A stretch of 64,000 nt of DNA from Rummeliibacillus suwonensis (GCF_007896435.1 NZ_VCBL01000001.1:2417078-2481077); one strand, 5' to 3'; positions 22,584 through 32,394 are shown, numbered from the stretch's first letter. Program-made: numbers and translations. Notes: generated from the letters alone by a model not told the origin.

Positions 22584-23363
22584 TTATTTTTCACTAGCTT
22601 GCTCTTGAATCATCTTTAAAGCACTTTTTTCTAATCTTGAAATTTGTGCTTGAGAAATTCCTAAATCTTTCGCAATTTCTGTTTGAGTATGGCCATAATA
22701 ATAACGTTGCGAAAGAATATTTTGTTGCCTTCTGTCCAATTTTTGTATTTGTTCTTTAATAGCGACATAAGTTAACCAGCGATCTTCTGAAACTGTCTGA
22801 TCTTTTAATTGATCCATCATATATACAGGATCGCCACCCTCAGCATATATCGGCTCATGTAATGACATCGGTTCTTGGATTGCATCTAATGCAAATAATA
22901 TATCCTCTTGTGGTAAACCCGTCATCCTAGCTAAGTCTGTTAGCGTTGGTTCACGTAATTCTTCCGTTAAAAATTGCTCTTTGGCTTGCATCGCTTTATA
23001 AGCAATATCACGTAATGATCTTGAAACGCGTAGTGGATGGTGATCTCTTAAATGCCTTCTAATTTCACCAATGATCATGGGTACTGCATAGGTTGAAAAT
23101 CGAACATTATGCGATAAGTCAAAATGGTCAATTGATTTTAATAACCCAATACAACCTACTTGGAATAAATCATCAGCCTGTTCACCTCTATAAGCAAAAC
23201 GGCCGACAATACTTAATACTAACCGTAAATTTCCCATCACAAGTTGTTCTCTTACTTCTTCTTGTCCATTTTGTAATGCAACAAATAATTGTCGCATTTC
23301 TTCATGTTTCAAAACAGGTAATGTGGATGTATCAACACCACAAATTTCAACTTTTGTTCGCAT
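22584..23363 (-). CDS. sigG: RNA polymerase sporulation sigma factor SigG
   Basis: Sigma-G directs late gene expression in the forespore. The 259-residue sigma-70 family protein has region 2 (GNLRLVLSIVGRFAYRGE, DDLFQVGCIGLLKSID), region 3 (near 125-170) and region 4 with a helix-turn-helix (TQTEIAKDLGISQAQISRLE, about 228-247). The N-terminal MRTKVEICGVDTS is typical of SigG and it has no pro-sequence. It follows sigE as in B. subtilis (spoIIGA-sigE-sigG), with its own possible forespore promoter at 23403-23430. Confidence 0.97.
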   Translation of the reverse strand: MRTKVEICGVDTSTLPVLKHEEMRQLFVALQNGQEEVREQLVMGNLRLVLSIVGRFAYRGEQADDLFQVGCIGLLKSIDHFDLSHNVRFSTYAVPMIIGEIRRHLRDHHPLRVSRSLRDIAYKAMQAKEQFLTEELREPTLTDLARMTGLPQEDILFALDAIQEPMSLHEPIYAEGGDPVYMMDQLKDQTVSEDRWLTYVAIKEQIQKLDRRQQNILSQRYYYGHTQTEIAKDLGISQAQISRLEKSALKMIQEQASEK

Positions 23364-23402
23364 ATTTTACCCTCCGGATGCTTCATCACTGTTAGTAAAT
23401 TC

Positions 23403-23430
23403 AGTGTGTCCGAAACGAATAATAATATGC
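23403..23430 (-). promoter_or_regulatory. Possible sigma-F/sigma-G promoter of sigG
   Basis: On the minus strand GCATA (23430-23426) and GGACACACT (23411-23403) match the -35 (GYWTA) and -10 (GGNNANANT) patterns of forespore sigma factors. The spacer, 14 bases, is about two shorter than usual. The position between sigE and sigG is where B. subtilis has its sigma-F/G promoter. Confidence 0.4.
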
Positions 23431-23456
23431 GCTTTATTTCCTTCCAAATTCAACCG

Positions 23457-24164
23457 TTATGATGTCAATTGATTTAAATGATTTCGTAACTCTTGAATAA
23501 TTTTCTTTTCTAAACGGGAAATATAAGACTGTGAAATCCCTAAATGATCTGCTACTTCTTTTTGTGTCATTTCTTCTTTACCTGCAAGTCCAAAGCGACA
23601 TTCCATAATATACCGTTCTCTTTCATCTAATTTTTGAATGGCATGAAACATGTGCTGACGTTCCATCTTTTTCTCTACATCATCTGTGATGAGATGTTCA
23701 TCTGTTCCTAAAATATCGGATAATAATAGCTCATTGCCATCACCATCTGAGTTTAAAGGTTCATCTAATGAAACTTCGCCTTTCATACGACTTGTCTTTC
23801 GCAAATGCATTAAGATCTCATTTTCAATACATCTCGAAGCGTAAGTCGCTAATTTTATTTTCTTATCAGCATTGAATGTTTCTATCGCCTTGATTAAACC
23901 AATAGAGCCGATACTAATCAAATCTTCGATAGGTGTCTTTGCATTATCGAATCGTCTTGCAATATAGACAACCAGTCTCAAGTTATGCTCAATCAAAATA
24001 TCTCTGGCGTGCATATCACCGTTTTTGAAAGCAGCAATCATTTCTTGTTCCTCTTCTTTTTTCAAGGGTATTGGTAAAGATTCATGGCTACCAATGTAAA
24101 ATGTGCCTGTTCTCCTAAGTCTTGCAATAGCCTCTGTTAACCAACGCCAAAATCGACGAATCAT
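23457..24164 (-). CDS. sigE: RNA polymerase sporulation sigma factor SigE (pro-protein)
   Basis: Sigma-E controls early mother-cell genes. The 235-residue protein has a basic/hydrophobic pro-sequence ([18 protein letters not shown]) and the processing context [11 protein letters not shown], where SpoIIGA is expected to cut after Tyr23 by analogy with B. subtilis. Region 2 and a region 4 helix-turn-helix ([20 protein letters not shown]) follow. It lies 20 bases after the spoIIGA stop codon and is co-transcribed with it. Confidence 0.97.
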   Translation of the reverse strand: MIRRFWRWLTEAIARLRRTGTFYIGSHESLPIPLKKEEEQEMIAAFKNGDMHARDILIEHNLRLVVYIARRFDNAKTPIEDLISIGSIGLIKAIETFNADKKIKLATYASRCIENEILMHLRKTSRMKGEVSLDEPLNSDGDGNELLLSDILGTDEHLITDDVEKKMERQHMFHAIQKLDERERYIMECRFGLAGKEEMTQKEVADHLGISQSYISRLEKKIIQELRNHLNQLTS

Positions 24165-24184
24165 TCGTTAAAAACCTCCATTCA

Positions 24185-25018
24185 TTAAATGTGATATAAA
24201 GCAGTAAAATGTAATATGGCATCTGCTTCCTGTGGAAACGGGGTGTTTTGGATAGAAATAATAAAAAAACCGGGTGATATCGGGCGATTTTCTTCGTCTT
24301 TTATCAACCATTTATCATAGCGAAAAGCTAAACTATATGTTTTTTTTTCTTGAACAGTTGTTATCGGGATAACAACCACTTTCTTTTGAAAATATTCTGG
24401 AAACATCTTTAAATCATATGGATCACTCACATCCCATTGAAACAACGCCATTTTCAAATTGTCAGGTAAGGAATGTTCTATTGCTTTATAACGTACAAAA
24501 TGAACAGGTTTTCCTGATAACGGCTCAACTGTCGTATTTCCTGTATCTATAAAACATTTTAAGGAAACGGTTATTTCTCCTAATTGTAAATCACATAATT
24601 GCACTAAACGTTGCTGTAAATTATCTTCTCTAGCTACAAGTAGTCGATTTTTCAACAATAATAATCCTGCCGTTGCAATAATCCCACTTATGATCAATAG
24701 AGTAAATACTGAAGTGTTAATCCATAGCGGTTCGAATGCAGTAAATAGCCCGCCTGCAAACAAAGCCGCTACAAAGCACATGAGAGCGCCTTTCCACCAA
24801 TTGCGAATTTGCCAACCAAAAGCAACCGTAATCATTAAAATAAACGCAATAACCATCATGAGAAAATGGTGTCCAAAAATAACAATCCAAATACCTGCAA
24901 GAAAAGCACTGATAAGTAATCTTCTTTTTGATTGTTGCAAATAACATATTGAATTTGTAAAAGAAAGAATCACATAGTTAAAAAGGGTATTCATCAATAT
25001 CAGCACTTCGCCATACAA
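24185..25018 (-). CDS. spoIIGA: Sigma-E processing peptidase SpoIIGA
   Basis: SpoIIGA is a membrane aspartic protease that matures pro-sigma-E on signalling from SpoIIR. TTG 25018 is chosen because GGGAGGTGG lies just upstream and the product then begins MYGEVLILMNTLFNYVIL, the usual first helix. An earlier TTG at 25072 lies inside the predicted promoter. The 277 residues contain about five transmembrane helices, then a cytosolic protease domain with catalytic Asp158 in FIDTGNT. Confidence 0.93.
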   Translation of the reverse strand: MYGEVLILMNTLFNYVILSFTNSICYLQQSKRRLLISAFLAGIWIVIFGHHFLMMVIAFILMITVAFGWQIRNWWKGALMCFVAALFAGGLFTAFEPLWINTSVFTLLIISGIIATAGLLLLKNRLLVAREDNLQQRLVQLCDLQLGEITVSLKCFIDTGNTTVEPLSGKPVHFVRYKAIEHSLPDNLKMALFQWDVSDPYDLKMFPEYFQKKVVVIPITTVQEKKTYSLAFRYDKWLIKDEENRPISPGFFIISIQNTPFPQEADAILHFTALYHI

Positions 25019-25044
25019 TTCACCACCTCCCACATAGAAAAGAT

Positions 25045-25105
25045 AACATAACAAGTCTTCAAAAAATGTCAAAGGGTGAATGTAGAAAGAAGAAACTTTC
25101 CGACA
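25045..25105 (-). promoter_or_regulatory. Probable spoIIG promoter with Spo0A-box-like sites
   Basis: On the minus strand a perfect -35 TTGACA (25072-25067) is followed after 16 bases by TATGTT, or after 21 bases by TATCTT. The second option recalls the long spacer of the B. subtilis spoIIG promoter. Two sites differing by one base from the 0A box TGTCGAA lie upstream: TGTAGAA on the plus strand (25081-25087) and TGTCGGA on the minus strand (25105-25099). Spo0A activation is inferred. Confidence 0.55.
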
Positions 25106-25159
25106 TAATCATTCATTTTTCTAAGTAACTTTTAAAAGTTATACTATGATTCAAAATGT

Positions 25160-25207
25160 AAAAAGAGTTCAATCCAGTATCAAAATCTGAATTGAACTCT
25201 TTTTTTA
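25160..25207. terminator. Terminator between ftsZ and spoIIGA
   Basis: AAAGAGTTCAAT and ATTGAACTCTTT form a 12-base perfect stem with T-runs on both strands, so it can stop transcripts from either side. On the minus strand it ends the ftsAZ transcript before the spoIIG promoter. Confidence 0.85.
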
Positions 25208-25288
25208 TTTAATTCCGTTCTAGGAGGAAAATTTTTTATCAACTTTTTATAATCGTCGTTAAACTGTGTTTCTCGCTTTGTGATTCAA

Positions 25289-26467
25289 TTAACGACGTTT
25301 ATTGCGATTACGTAAGAAAGTTGGAATATCTAATGTATCCTCTTGGGTATTGGCCTGATATTGCGTTTGACGCGGAGCTTCTTGAACTGGTTGGATCACT
25401 TCTTCTGAACGACCTTCGCGTCCTACCGCATGCTGTTGCATAGGAGCAGATTGTTGACGAGTAGAACCAATTCCACTACGATTTGTTGTGCTACGTCCAT
25501 CATATTGATTTTCATCTTCTGTAAATTCCGTTGCGATAACAGTGACCACAATTTCATCTTTCAAATTATCGTTGATAACCGCACCGAAAATAATATTTAC
25601 ATCTTCATCTGATGCTGATGAAACGATATCAGCAGCCTCTTGCACTTCGTATAAGCTTAAGTTTGAACCACCAGTCATATTCATCAAAACACCTTTTGCT
25701 CCATGAATAGATGTTTCAAGCAGAGGACTTGAAATAGCCTTTTTAGCGGCTTCTACAGCACGTGTTTCACCTGAAGCAATACCGATTCCCATCAAGGCAG
25801 ATCCTTTGTTGGACATGATTGTTTTTACATCAGCAAAGTCTAAATTGATAAGACCTGGTACTGCGATTAAATCTGAAATACCTTGAACACCTTGGCGAAG
25901 GACATTATCTGCTTCACGGAATGCTTCAAGCATTGGTGTATTTTTATCAACAATTTCTAATAAACGGTCATTTGGAATGACAATTAGTGTATCGACTGCA
26001 TCTTTCATAGCAGCCGTACCAGAAAGTGCTTGTTTTTGGCGTTTTTTTCCTTCAAATGTGAATGGACGAGTAACAACACCTACTGTTAACGCACCAAGCT
26101 CTTTCGCTATTTGAGCAATTACAGGTGCTGCACCAGTACCTGTACCGCCGCCCATACCAGCAGTCACAAATACCATATCTGCACCACTTAATGCTTCTTC
26201 GATTTGTTCTTTACTTTCTTCGGCAGCTTTTTTTCCTACTTCTGGGTTAGCACCTGCCCCTAAGCCACGAGTAGATTTTGCTCCAATTTGTAATTTTACT
26301 TCAGCATTTGATAATTTTAATGCCTGCGAATCAGTATTAACGGCGATAAATTCTACACCTTGCACCCCATGTTCAATCATTCGGTTTACCGCATTATTAC
26401 CGCCACCGCCAACACCGATAACTTTTATAACAGCAAGTTGATCGTCACTTGTTTCAAATTCTAACAT
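25289..26467 (-). CDS. ftsZ: Cell division protein FtsZ
   Basis: FtsZ is the tubulin-like GTPase that forms the division ring. The 392 residues include the GTP signature GMGGGTGTG (104-112), the T7 loop with [11 protein letters not shown] (near 208-218), a variable Gln-rich linker (about 320-375) and the conserved C-terminal peptide [13 protein letters not shown] that binds FtsA and SepF. It follows ftsA by about 50 bases. Confidence 0.98.
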   Translation of the reverse strand: MLEFETSDDQLAVIKVIGVGGGGNNAVNRMIEHGVQGVEFIAVNTDSQALKLSNAEVKLQIGAKSTRGLGAGANPEVGKKAAEESKEQIEEALSGADMVFVTAGMGGGTGTGAAPVIAQIAKELGALTVGVVTRPFTFEGKKRQKQALSGTAAMKDAVDTLIVIPNDRLLEIVDKNTPMLEAFREADNVLRQGVQGISDLIAVPGLINLDFADVKTIMSNKGSALMGIGIASGETRAVEAAKKAISSPLLETSIHGAKGVLMNMTGGSNLSLYEVQEAADIVSSASDEDVNIIFGAVINDNLKDEIVVTVIATEFTEDENQYDGRSTTNRSGIGSTRQQSAPMQQHAVGREGRSEEVIQPVQEAPRQTQYQANTQEDTLDIPTFLRNRNKRR

Positions 26468-26516
26468 CTCTATTCCTCCTAATTCAGCTCATAATGTGTA
26501 GAGTAAATCGCCATGA

Positions 26517-27803
26517 TTATTCTAAGAATCTATTAAAGAAACCTTTAACTTTTGTAAGTACACCGTCTCTATGTTCATGTGTTTCAAATACTGAAGGGCC
26601 TTTTTGTTGATCGATGTGCTGTTCTTCATGCATCGTAGGTCCGAGTGGAACATTATCACTAACATCTCGATTGAATTGAGATTCTTTGTATGCATATCGT
26701 ATTAGGTTAACGGCTGATGTATATTCAGGTTCCCTTACGCCAATGTAATTAGGTGAATAAATTTTAACACTTGTTTGCAAAACATGACGCGCTAATTGAG
26801 GTAGCCCTTCAAGTTTTGCTACACCACCAGTCAAAACTACACCCCCTGGCAAATCTTGAATGCCCATTCGATACAATTCATCAATAATCAAATCGAAAAG
26901 TTCTTCAAGTCTAACACCAATGATCTCGGATATGTATCTTTGACTGAATTGTTCTTTTGTATCTGCACCTATTACAGGAACTTCAAACAATTCATCTTCT
27001 GAAGCATCATCGTAATAAGCATGTCCAAATTCTAATTTAATCTTCTCTGCTTGTTCTGTTGGTGTTTTTAAAACAATTGATAAATCTTTTGTTATATGTT
27101 CACCACCGACTGGTATCATCGCTGTGTGTATAAAATGCCCGTCTTTGAATACTGCAATTGTCGTAGAGCCGCCACCGATATCAATGAACGCTGTACCACG
27201 ATTACGATCATCTTCAGTTAACGCAAATTGCCCTGCTGCTAAAGGTTGCAAATAAATTTGTTGAATTTCTAAGCCCGCTTTTTCAACACATCTTAAAACA
27301 TTGTGTAAAACCGTTTTCGATGTTGTGATCATCGTTCCATCCATTTCTAAACGGATACCGATCATTCCTCTTGGATCATTAATTCCATCTAAACCATCTA
27401 CTATATATTGAATAGGCACAATATTCACCAATTCACGATCAGGTGGAATAGACATTAGCTGTGCAGATTCTATCACACGATCTAAATCAACATCCGTAAT
27501 TTCACGATTTTCACTATTTACTGCAACAACACCTTTGACAGCGTGTAATTGAACTTGATTAGCTGGGATTCCTAAAATTACTTTATTAACAGACAAGCCT
27601 ACCATTCTTTCAGCTTGTTCTACAGCTTTCTTGATCGATTGTACAGTAGCATCAATATCTACAATACTCCCTCTACGAACGCCTGCTGACTTGACATTTC
27701 CAACTCCAATAACATGCACAGTCTCATCATCTACTTCTCCGATGAGAACTTTAATAGAAGAAGATCCTATATCTAGTGAAACGTATAATTCTGAATGACT
27801 CAA
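26517..27803 (-). CDS. ftsA: Cell division protein FtsA
   Basis: FtsA is an actin-like ATPase that tethers FtsZ to the membrane. The 428 residues show the actin-type phosphate loops (SLDIGSSSIK at 9-18, FIDIGGGSTTIAVF near 206-219, LTGGVAKLEG near 328-337) and a C-terminal amphipathic helix (KVKGFFNRFLE). The start is TTG with AAGGAGG nine bases upstream. Sigma-A-like and sigma-H-like promoters lie just before it. Confidence 0.97.
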   Translation of the reverse strand: MSHSELYVSLDIGSSSIKVLIGEVDDETVHVIGVGNVKSAGVRRGSIVDIDATVQSIKKAVEQAERMVGLSVNKVILGIPANQVQLHAVKGVVAVNSENREITDVDLDRVIESAQLMSIPPDRELVNIVPIQYIVDGLDGINDPRGMIGIRLEMDGTMITTSKTVLHNVLRCVEKAGLEIQQIYLQPLAAGQFALTEDDRNRGTAFIDIGGGSTTIAVFKDGHFIHTAMIPVGGEHITKDLSIVLKTPTEQAEKIKLEFGHAYYDDASEDELFEVPVIGADTKEQFSQRYISEIIGVRLEELFDLIIDELYRMGIQDLPGGVVLTGGVAKLEGLPQLARHVLQTSVKIYSPNYIGVREPEYTSAVNLIRYAYKESQFNRDVSDNVPLGPTMHEEQHIDQQKGPSVFETHEHRDGVLTKVKGFFNRFLE

Positions 27804-27837
27804 ACTGTGGTACCTCCTTCAACAACTCTTAATAAAC

Positions 27838-27866
27838 ATTCTATTGTAAAAATATGAACTTGTCTA
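27838..27866 (-). promoter_or_regulatory. Sigma-A-like promoter of ftsA
   Basis: On the minus strand TAGACA (27866-27861) and TAGAAT (27843-27838) are separated by 17 bases. Each hexamer differs from consensus at one position. Confidence 0.55.
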
Positions 27867-27869
27867 AGT

Positions 27870-27899
27870 AAATTCCAGAAAGTTACCGAAAATTCCTTC
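27870..27899 (-). promoter_or_regulatory. Sigma-H-like promoter of ftsAZ
   Basis: On the minus strand GAAGGAATT (27899-27891) fits the sigma-H -35 pattern RnAGGAwWW. CTGGAATTT (27878-27870) fits RnnGAATWW except for its first base. The spacer is 12 bases. B. subtilis ftsAZ also has a sigma-H promoter for asymmetric division, which supports the call. Confidence 0.6.
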
Positions 27900-28173
27900 A
27901 TTTATCCTGTTTTTTTAACTTTTGATGTATTTTTTATGATTCACATGGTACAAATCGCTAAAAATTCAATATAAAATGCTAGACTTTTGTCAGGCTACAA
28001 TCTATATAACTATTCATACAACAATAGAATATAGCAATTTAGTAGTATCTACATTTTAATTCTTTTAAACTAAAATCATTTTATTTATAGTTTATTATAA
28101 TCTATTGAGAATGTTTTAATAGAAAAATACAATACTTTTTAGAATAATTTCATATTTTATGTAAAATCAAGTG

Positions 28174-28938
28174 CTACTCTTCTTTATACTTCCCATACTC
28201 AGTTTTATAAGAACGATAAAAAGTACCCACTTCTAAATCAATAACTCCTTTTTCACCTTTTTTTACTTGTGAAACAATAGATGGATAGTATTTTAATTTT
28301 GAAGCAAGTGTAGGAATAGAAGCTCGTACTTCAAAACCATCATTCATGAACATTTGAATGGCGTATGGGTTTGAATCATCAGGTGTAGCGTTTACTTGAG
28401 AGATCAAATTAATTAGTTGATTATCCAACTTGCTTAATTGTTGAATCATTTTCATCCTTGTTTCTTCGTCCTCAAATCCTACTAAAATCGGCATATCAAA
28501 ACTTGATGGTATTTCGGACGTATTTAGTATTGTTCCGTTATCCAATACCAAATGATATTGTTCATTTTCCTTTAATAAAGCTACTCGTTTGTATTCTTTT
28601 ACTGAAATCGTAACATGATTGAACCATTGTCTTTTTACTGTTACTTGCTTGACAATTTTTTGTTCTTTTAATAAATTTTCGACTGCATGACGATTAAATT
28701 CCCACAGTGAGTCGCCTTTGCGAAGTCCACTATGCTTTTTATAATATTCCCCACTCTTCAAATCATTTCCTACCACTGTAATTTGATTTATATGACTTAA
28801 AGGCGACTGAAAGTATAGAAGTGTCAGTAAGGTAAGAACGAAAATAACAATGAGCATGGTAAAACGACGATTCGTTCTTTTTTTACGTCGTTCTTTTAAA
28901 GTGGGGATTCGTTCTTCAATATCAATGATTTTCTCCAA
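28174..28938 (-). CDS. divIB: Cell division protein DivIB (FtsQ)
   Basis: DivIB stabilises the septal synthase complex with FtsL and DivIC. The product has a short basic cytosolic tail, one transmembrane helix (about 25-45), a POTRA domain (INQITVVGN onward) and a beta domain. TTG 28938 gives MEKIIDIEERIPTLKERRKK, which aligns with the B. subtilis start, and AAGGGAG lies eight bases upstream. A GTG three codons earlier overlaps that site. The murG and murB genes usually found upstream are missing. Confidence 0.92.
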   Translation of the reverse strand: MEKIIDIEERIPTLKERRKKRTNRRFTMLIVIFVLTLLTLLYFQSPLSHINQITVVGNDLKSGEYYKKHSGLRKGDSLWEFNRHAVENLLKEQKIVKQVTVKRQWFNHVTISVKEYKRVALLKENEQYHLVLDNGTILNTSEIPSSFDMPILVGFEDEETRMKMIQQLSKLDNQLINLISQVNATPDDSNPYAIQMFMNDGFEVRASIPTLASKLKYYPSIVSQVKKGEKGVIDLEVGTFYRSYKTEYGKYKEE

Positions 28939-28960
28939 ACTGAACACTCCCTTCTTAAAA

Positions 28961-30046
28961 TTATCTTTCTTTTGAAAAATTCCAAACTATTCCAATTGCG
29001 ATCCATGTCACAACAAGCGATGTACCTCCATAACTGATAAAAGGTAATGTTACACCTGTTACGGGGAGCAATCCTGAAACGACACCAATATTCAAAAATG
29101 CTTGAAATCCAATCATACCAATTAATGTAGCGATACTATATAAAGAAACCTTATGACTAGATTTATAGGCTAATTTAAACCCAGCGTAAATCAGTACACC
29201 AAACGCAAAAATAATGATCGCGGCTCCGATAAAACCCATTTCCTCAGCAATAATCGAAAAAATAAAATCATTCTGCGGCTCCGGTAGATACAAATACTTT
29301 TGCCGACTGTTCCCAAACCCAAATCCATATAATCCAGCTGGTCCAATCGCAAGTAAGGATTGGATTGCCTGAAATCCACTACCAAGAGGATCTGACCATG
29401 GATCCAAAAATGCCTGTATTCTTTTTAAACGATAAGGTGCAGAAAGGATTAATCCAACTAGCCCCACCACTCCAGCGATGATCAGAAAAACATAAAAACG
29501 AATGGGATAACCTGAGATAAAGAACAGCAGGAATACAGATACGATCAATATAAACGCTGAGCCAAAATCAGGCTGCAACATAATGAGAATAATAGGTAAA
29601 AATAGATACCCAAAATGCCGCCAATGAATCTTAGAACCTGTAGATTTCTGGTTGCTCAAAATAAAACTGAGCTTCACAATCGTAGCTATTTTAGTAAGCT
29701 CTGATGGTTGCAAACTAAGTGGTCCAAGCGCAATCCAGCTTTGAGAGCCATTTCGGACAACACCGATTCCTGGAACTAAGACAGCTGCCAACAACAGTAT
29801 AGATAGCCAATATAGGAGTGTCCAAGTCTTTTCCGACTGAAGACCTTTGTAACGACCACAAAAAGAAAAAGATAATAAAGCCACTCCTAGATAAATTAAC
29901 TGTTTCACTAAAAAAGGTGCTGTTTGACCGTAGTGGATTTTTCCCCAGTACGAACCAGCAGAATATACAAAAACAATACCAATGACAGTCAAAAATAGGG
30001 TTGCAATCATTAATAAAAGTCGATCACGTTGTATCAGGCAAGGCAT
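28961..30046 (-). CDS. spoVE: FtsW/SpoVE-type SEDS peptidoglycan glycosyltransferase
   Basis: SEDS proteins polymerise glycan strands from lipid II with a class B PBP partner. The 361-residue membrane protein has about ten helices and the family signature (GITLPFISYGGTS-like VTGVTLPFISYGGTSLV near 331-347, and QPDFGSAFIL near 169-178). Its place between murD and divIB matches spoVE, but FtsW cannot be excluded. The ATG lies directly against GGAAGG, so a start a few codons later is possible. Confidence 0.9.
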   Translation of the reverse strand: MPCLIQRDRLLLMIATLFLTVIGIVFVYSAGSYWGKIHYGQTAPFLVKQLIYLGVALLSFSFCGRYKGLQSEKTWTLLYWLSILLLAAVLVPGIGVVRNGSQSWIALGPLSLQPSELTKIATIVKLSFILSNQKSTGSKIHWRHFGYLFLPIILIMLQPDFGSAFILIVSVFLLFFISGYPIRFYVFLIIAGVVGLVGLILSAPYRLKRIQAFLDPWSDPLGSGFQAIQSLLAIGPAGLYGFGFGNSRQKYLYLPEPQNDFIFSIIAEEMGFIGAAIIIFAFGVLIYAGFKLAYKSSHKVSLYSIATLIGMIGFQAFLNIGVVSGLLPVTGVTLPFISYGGTSLVVTWIAIGIVWNFSKER

Positions 30047-30073
30047 CCTTCCTATACTTAGTAGTAGAAATTA

Positions 30074-31423
30074 TTATAATTTCATAGCTGCTTCGATAAA
30101 TAAATCCCCTCGTGTTTCAAAACTAGGATACTGATCCCAACTTGCACATGCTGGTGAAAGTAGAATGATATCTCCTGGATCTGATAGTTCAGCTGCTTTC
30201 GGTACCGCATCTTGAATATTCTCTGCATGAACAATTGTCTTAACGCCGCATGAGGAAGCAAATTCAGCGAAACGATCCGCAGTTTGTCCTGATACGACAA
30301 CTGCATGGACATTTGACATAAATGGTCGTAGTTCTTCAAATGAATGACTACGATCTAAACCACCTGCAAGTAAAACGATTGGTTGTTTAAACGCTGCAAG
30401 TGCACTGCGAGTAGCCAATGTATTTGTTGCTTTTGAATCATTATAAATTTTGCGCTTATTCCATTCACGAATAAATTGTGTACGGTGTTTAACGCCTGTA
30501 AACGATTTTAGAACATGTTCTATTTTATCTTTAGGACAATTCAATATAATCGCTGCTGCTATTGTAGCAAGAACATTTTCTAAATTATGCTTACCCGGTA
30601 ATGCAATGACTTTGCGTTTCATAAATGGTTTTCCTAACCAGTAAATCATTTCATCATCTGCACTAATTCCGTCCTCAATTAAACGGGTAGACGAAAATGG
30701 TATTAAATGTGCTTTTGAATTTTTGGCATAAGAAGCAACCATTTCTTGATCTGCATTATAGATCAAATAATCAGATGCATCTTGATTGCGTGTAATATTG
30801 AACTTTGCATCCCCATATGACTCTATCGAACCATGATAGTCGATGTGTGCTTCAAACAAATTCGTCCAAATTGCAATTTTTGGCTTAAATGTTTCAGTGC
30901 CCATTAATTGGAAAGAAGATAATTCGGTCACAATAATATTATCGGCCGTAGCTTTTTCTGTTACAGTACAAGCGACTGTTCCAATATTACCTGCAATCAA
31001 TGGATTCAGACCACCTTGTTTTAAAATATGATACAACAAAGTGGTCGTTGTTGTCTTACCATTTGATCCAGTAATGCCAATCATTGGTGCTTCACTGATT
31101 AAGTAGGCTAGTTCTACTTCTGTCCATACAGGAATACCACGTTTTACAGCATCTGCAACGATAATATTTGTATAAGGTATACCAGGATTTTTGATCACTA
31201 ATTCAAACCCTTCATCCAATAAATCTTCTGGGTGACGACCACAAATAACCGTAATTCCTTGTTGTAAAAGTTTTTGTGCATCCTTATTTTCTTCAAAAGG
31301 TTTGGCATCGTTTACGGTAACAAATGCTCCCATCTTATGAAGCAATTCTGCGGCTGCTACACCACTTTTTGCTAAACCTAATACTAATACTTTTTTGTGT
31401 TCCATCATGGTTAAGTTTTTCAT
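30074..31423 (-). CDS. murD: UDP-N-acetylmuramoyl-L-alanine:D-glutamate ligase
   Basis: MurD adds D-glutamate to UDP-MurNAc-L-Ala. ATG 31423 follows GGAGG with a seven-base spacer and overlaps the mraY stop codon. It gives 449 residues beginning MKNLTMMEHKKVLVLGLAKSG. The ATP loop is GITGSNGKTTTTT (116-128), and the central and C-terminal Mur ligase domains follow (NDSKATNTLATRSAL). The 25-codon extension possible upstream is buried in mraY and is rejected. Confidence 0.96.
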   Translation of the reverse strand: MKNLTMMEHKKVLVLGLAKSGVAAAELLHKMGAFVTVNDAKPFEENKDAQKLLQQGITVICGRHPEDLLDEGFELVIKNPGIPYTNIIVADAVKRGIPVWTEVELAYLISEAPMIGITGSNGKTTTTTLLYHILKQGGLNPLIAGNIGTVACTVTEKATADNIIVTELSSFQLMGTETFKPKIAIWTNLFEAHIDYHGSIESYGDAKFNITRNQDASDYLIYNADQEMVASYAKNSKAHLIPFSSTRLIEDGISADDEMIYWLGKPFMKRKVIALPGKHNLENVLATIAAAIILNCPKDKIEHVLKSFTGVKHRTQFIREWNKRKIYNDSKATNTLATRSALAAFKQPIVLLAGGLDRSHSFEELRPFMSNVHAVVVSGQTADRFAEFASSCGVKTIVHAENIQDAVPKAAELSDPGDIILLSPACASWDQYPSFETRGDLFIEAAMKL

Positions 31424-32394
31424 CATAATACCTCCGGAACCACTGCAATCAAAGCTGCCACTAATGCTGTTAACCAGAACGTTAGGACAATACGCCATTC
31501 AGACCAACCTGAAAGCTCAAAATGGTGATGTAGTGGACTCATTTTAAAGATTCTTTTACCTGTTAATTTAAAGCTTGCTACTTGCATAATAACAGATAAA
31601 GTTTCAACGACAAAAATTATTCCGATTAGTAATAATAATAGTTCTTGGCCAACTAGGATCGATAACATGGCTAAAGCTCCACCTAATGCAAGTGAACCCG
31701 TATCTCCCATAAATACTTTTGCCGGGTTTGCATTAAAGATTAAGAACCCTAGTAAAGCACCTACAACTGCAAATGCAAAAATAGCAACATCCATTTGGTC
31801 ATTTAAAAGTGCCAGCACACCATATGCAGCAAAAGCAATGGAAGCAGTCCCTGAAACTAGACCATCCAGTCCATCCGTTAAATTGACGGCATTTGAGAAA
31901 CCAACTAGCCAAAATACCAAAAACAGTACATAGGCTAATCCTAGATGTATTGCAAAATCTGTAAACGGTATTTGAACTGTATTATGAAACGTGCCTAATT
32001 TCAATAAGAAATAGGCCGCAATCGAAATAACAATTTGTGCGATTAGTTTTTGTAAAGATGTTAATCCCAAATTACGTTTGAAGATGATTTTAAGTCCATC
32101 ATCCAAAAAACCAACTACTCCGAAACCGATAAGTACAAGTACTAAAATAATGGTTTGAGATGTAAAGGCTCCCTTTACTAAACTCATCATAACGGTTGTT
32201 GCAATAATTGAAAGTAAGAAAATGACACCCCCCATCGTTGGGGTACCTGCCTTTTTCATATGTGATTTTGGCCCTTCTTCACGAATACTTTGACCAAATT
32301 TAAAGCGTCTTAATAATGGAATAACAATCGGACCTAGTATGACCGAAATAATAAATGAAATTGCTAAAATAATTAGCATTGTTGCGATTGACAT
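31423..32394 (-). CDS. mraY: Phospho-MurNAc-pentapeptide transferase
   Basis: MraY transfers phospho-MurNAc-pentapeptide to undecaprenyl phosphate, giving lipid I. The 323-residue protein has about ten transmembrane helices, the aspartate motifs GFLDDGLKI, NLTDGLDGL and FMGDTGSLALGG, and the histidine motif PLHHHFE. It directly follows spoVD. In B. subtilis murE lies between them. Confidence 0.97.
   Translation of the reverse strand: MSIATMLIILAISFIISVILGPIVIPLLRRFKFGQSIREEGPKSHMKKAGTPTMGGVIFLLSIIATTVMMSLVKGAFTSQTIILVLVLIGFGVVGFLDDGLKIIFKRNLGLTSLQKLIAQIVISIAAYFLLKLGTFHNTVQIPFTDFAIHLGLAYVLFLVFWLVGFSNAVNLTDGLDGLVSGTASIAFAAYGVLALLNDQMDVAIFAFAVVGALLGFLIFNANPAKVFMGDTGSLALGGALAMLSILVGQELLLLLIGIIFVVETLSVIMQVASFKLTGKRIFKMSPLHHHFELSGWSEWRIVLTFWLTALVAALIAVVPEVL

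Larger units (their letters stand above)
27804..28173 (-). other. 370-base AT-rich gap between divIB and ftsA
   Basis: No gene is supported. In B. subtilis this position holds ylxW, ylxX and sbp, none of which is seen here. The half nearest ftsA carries the two promoter candidates at 27838-27899. The rest is AT-rich without clear structure. Confidence 0.6.

Noticed and set aside
25019-25072. TTG at 25072 as the start of spoIIGA
   Set aside because: It coincides with the predicted -35 TTGACA, has no ribosome site, and adds 18 residues not expected before the first membrane helix.
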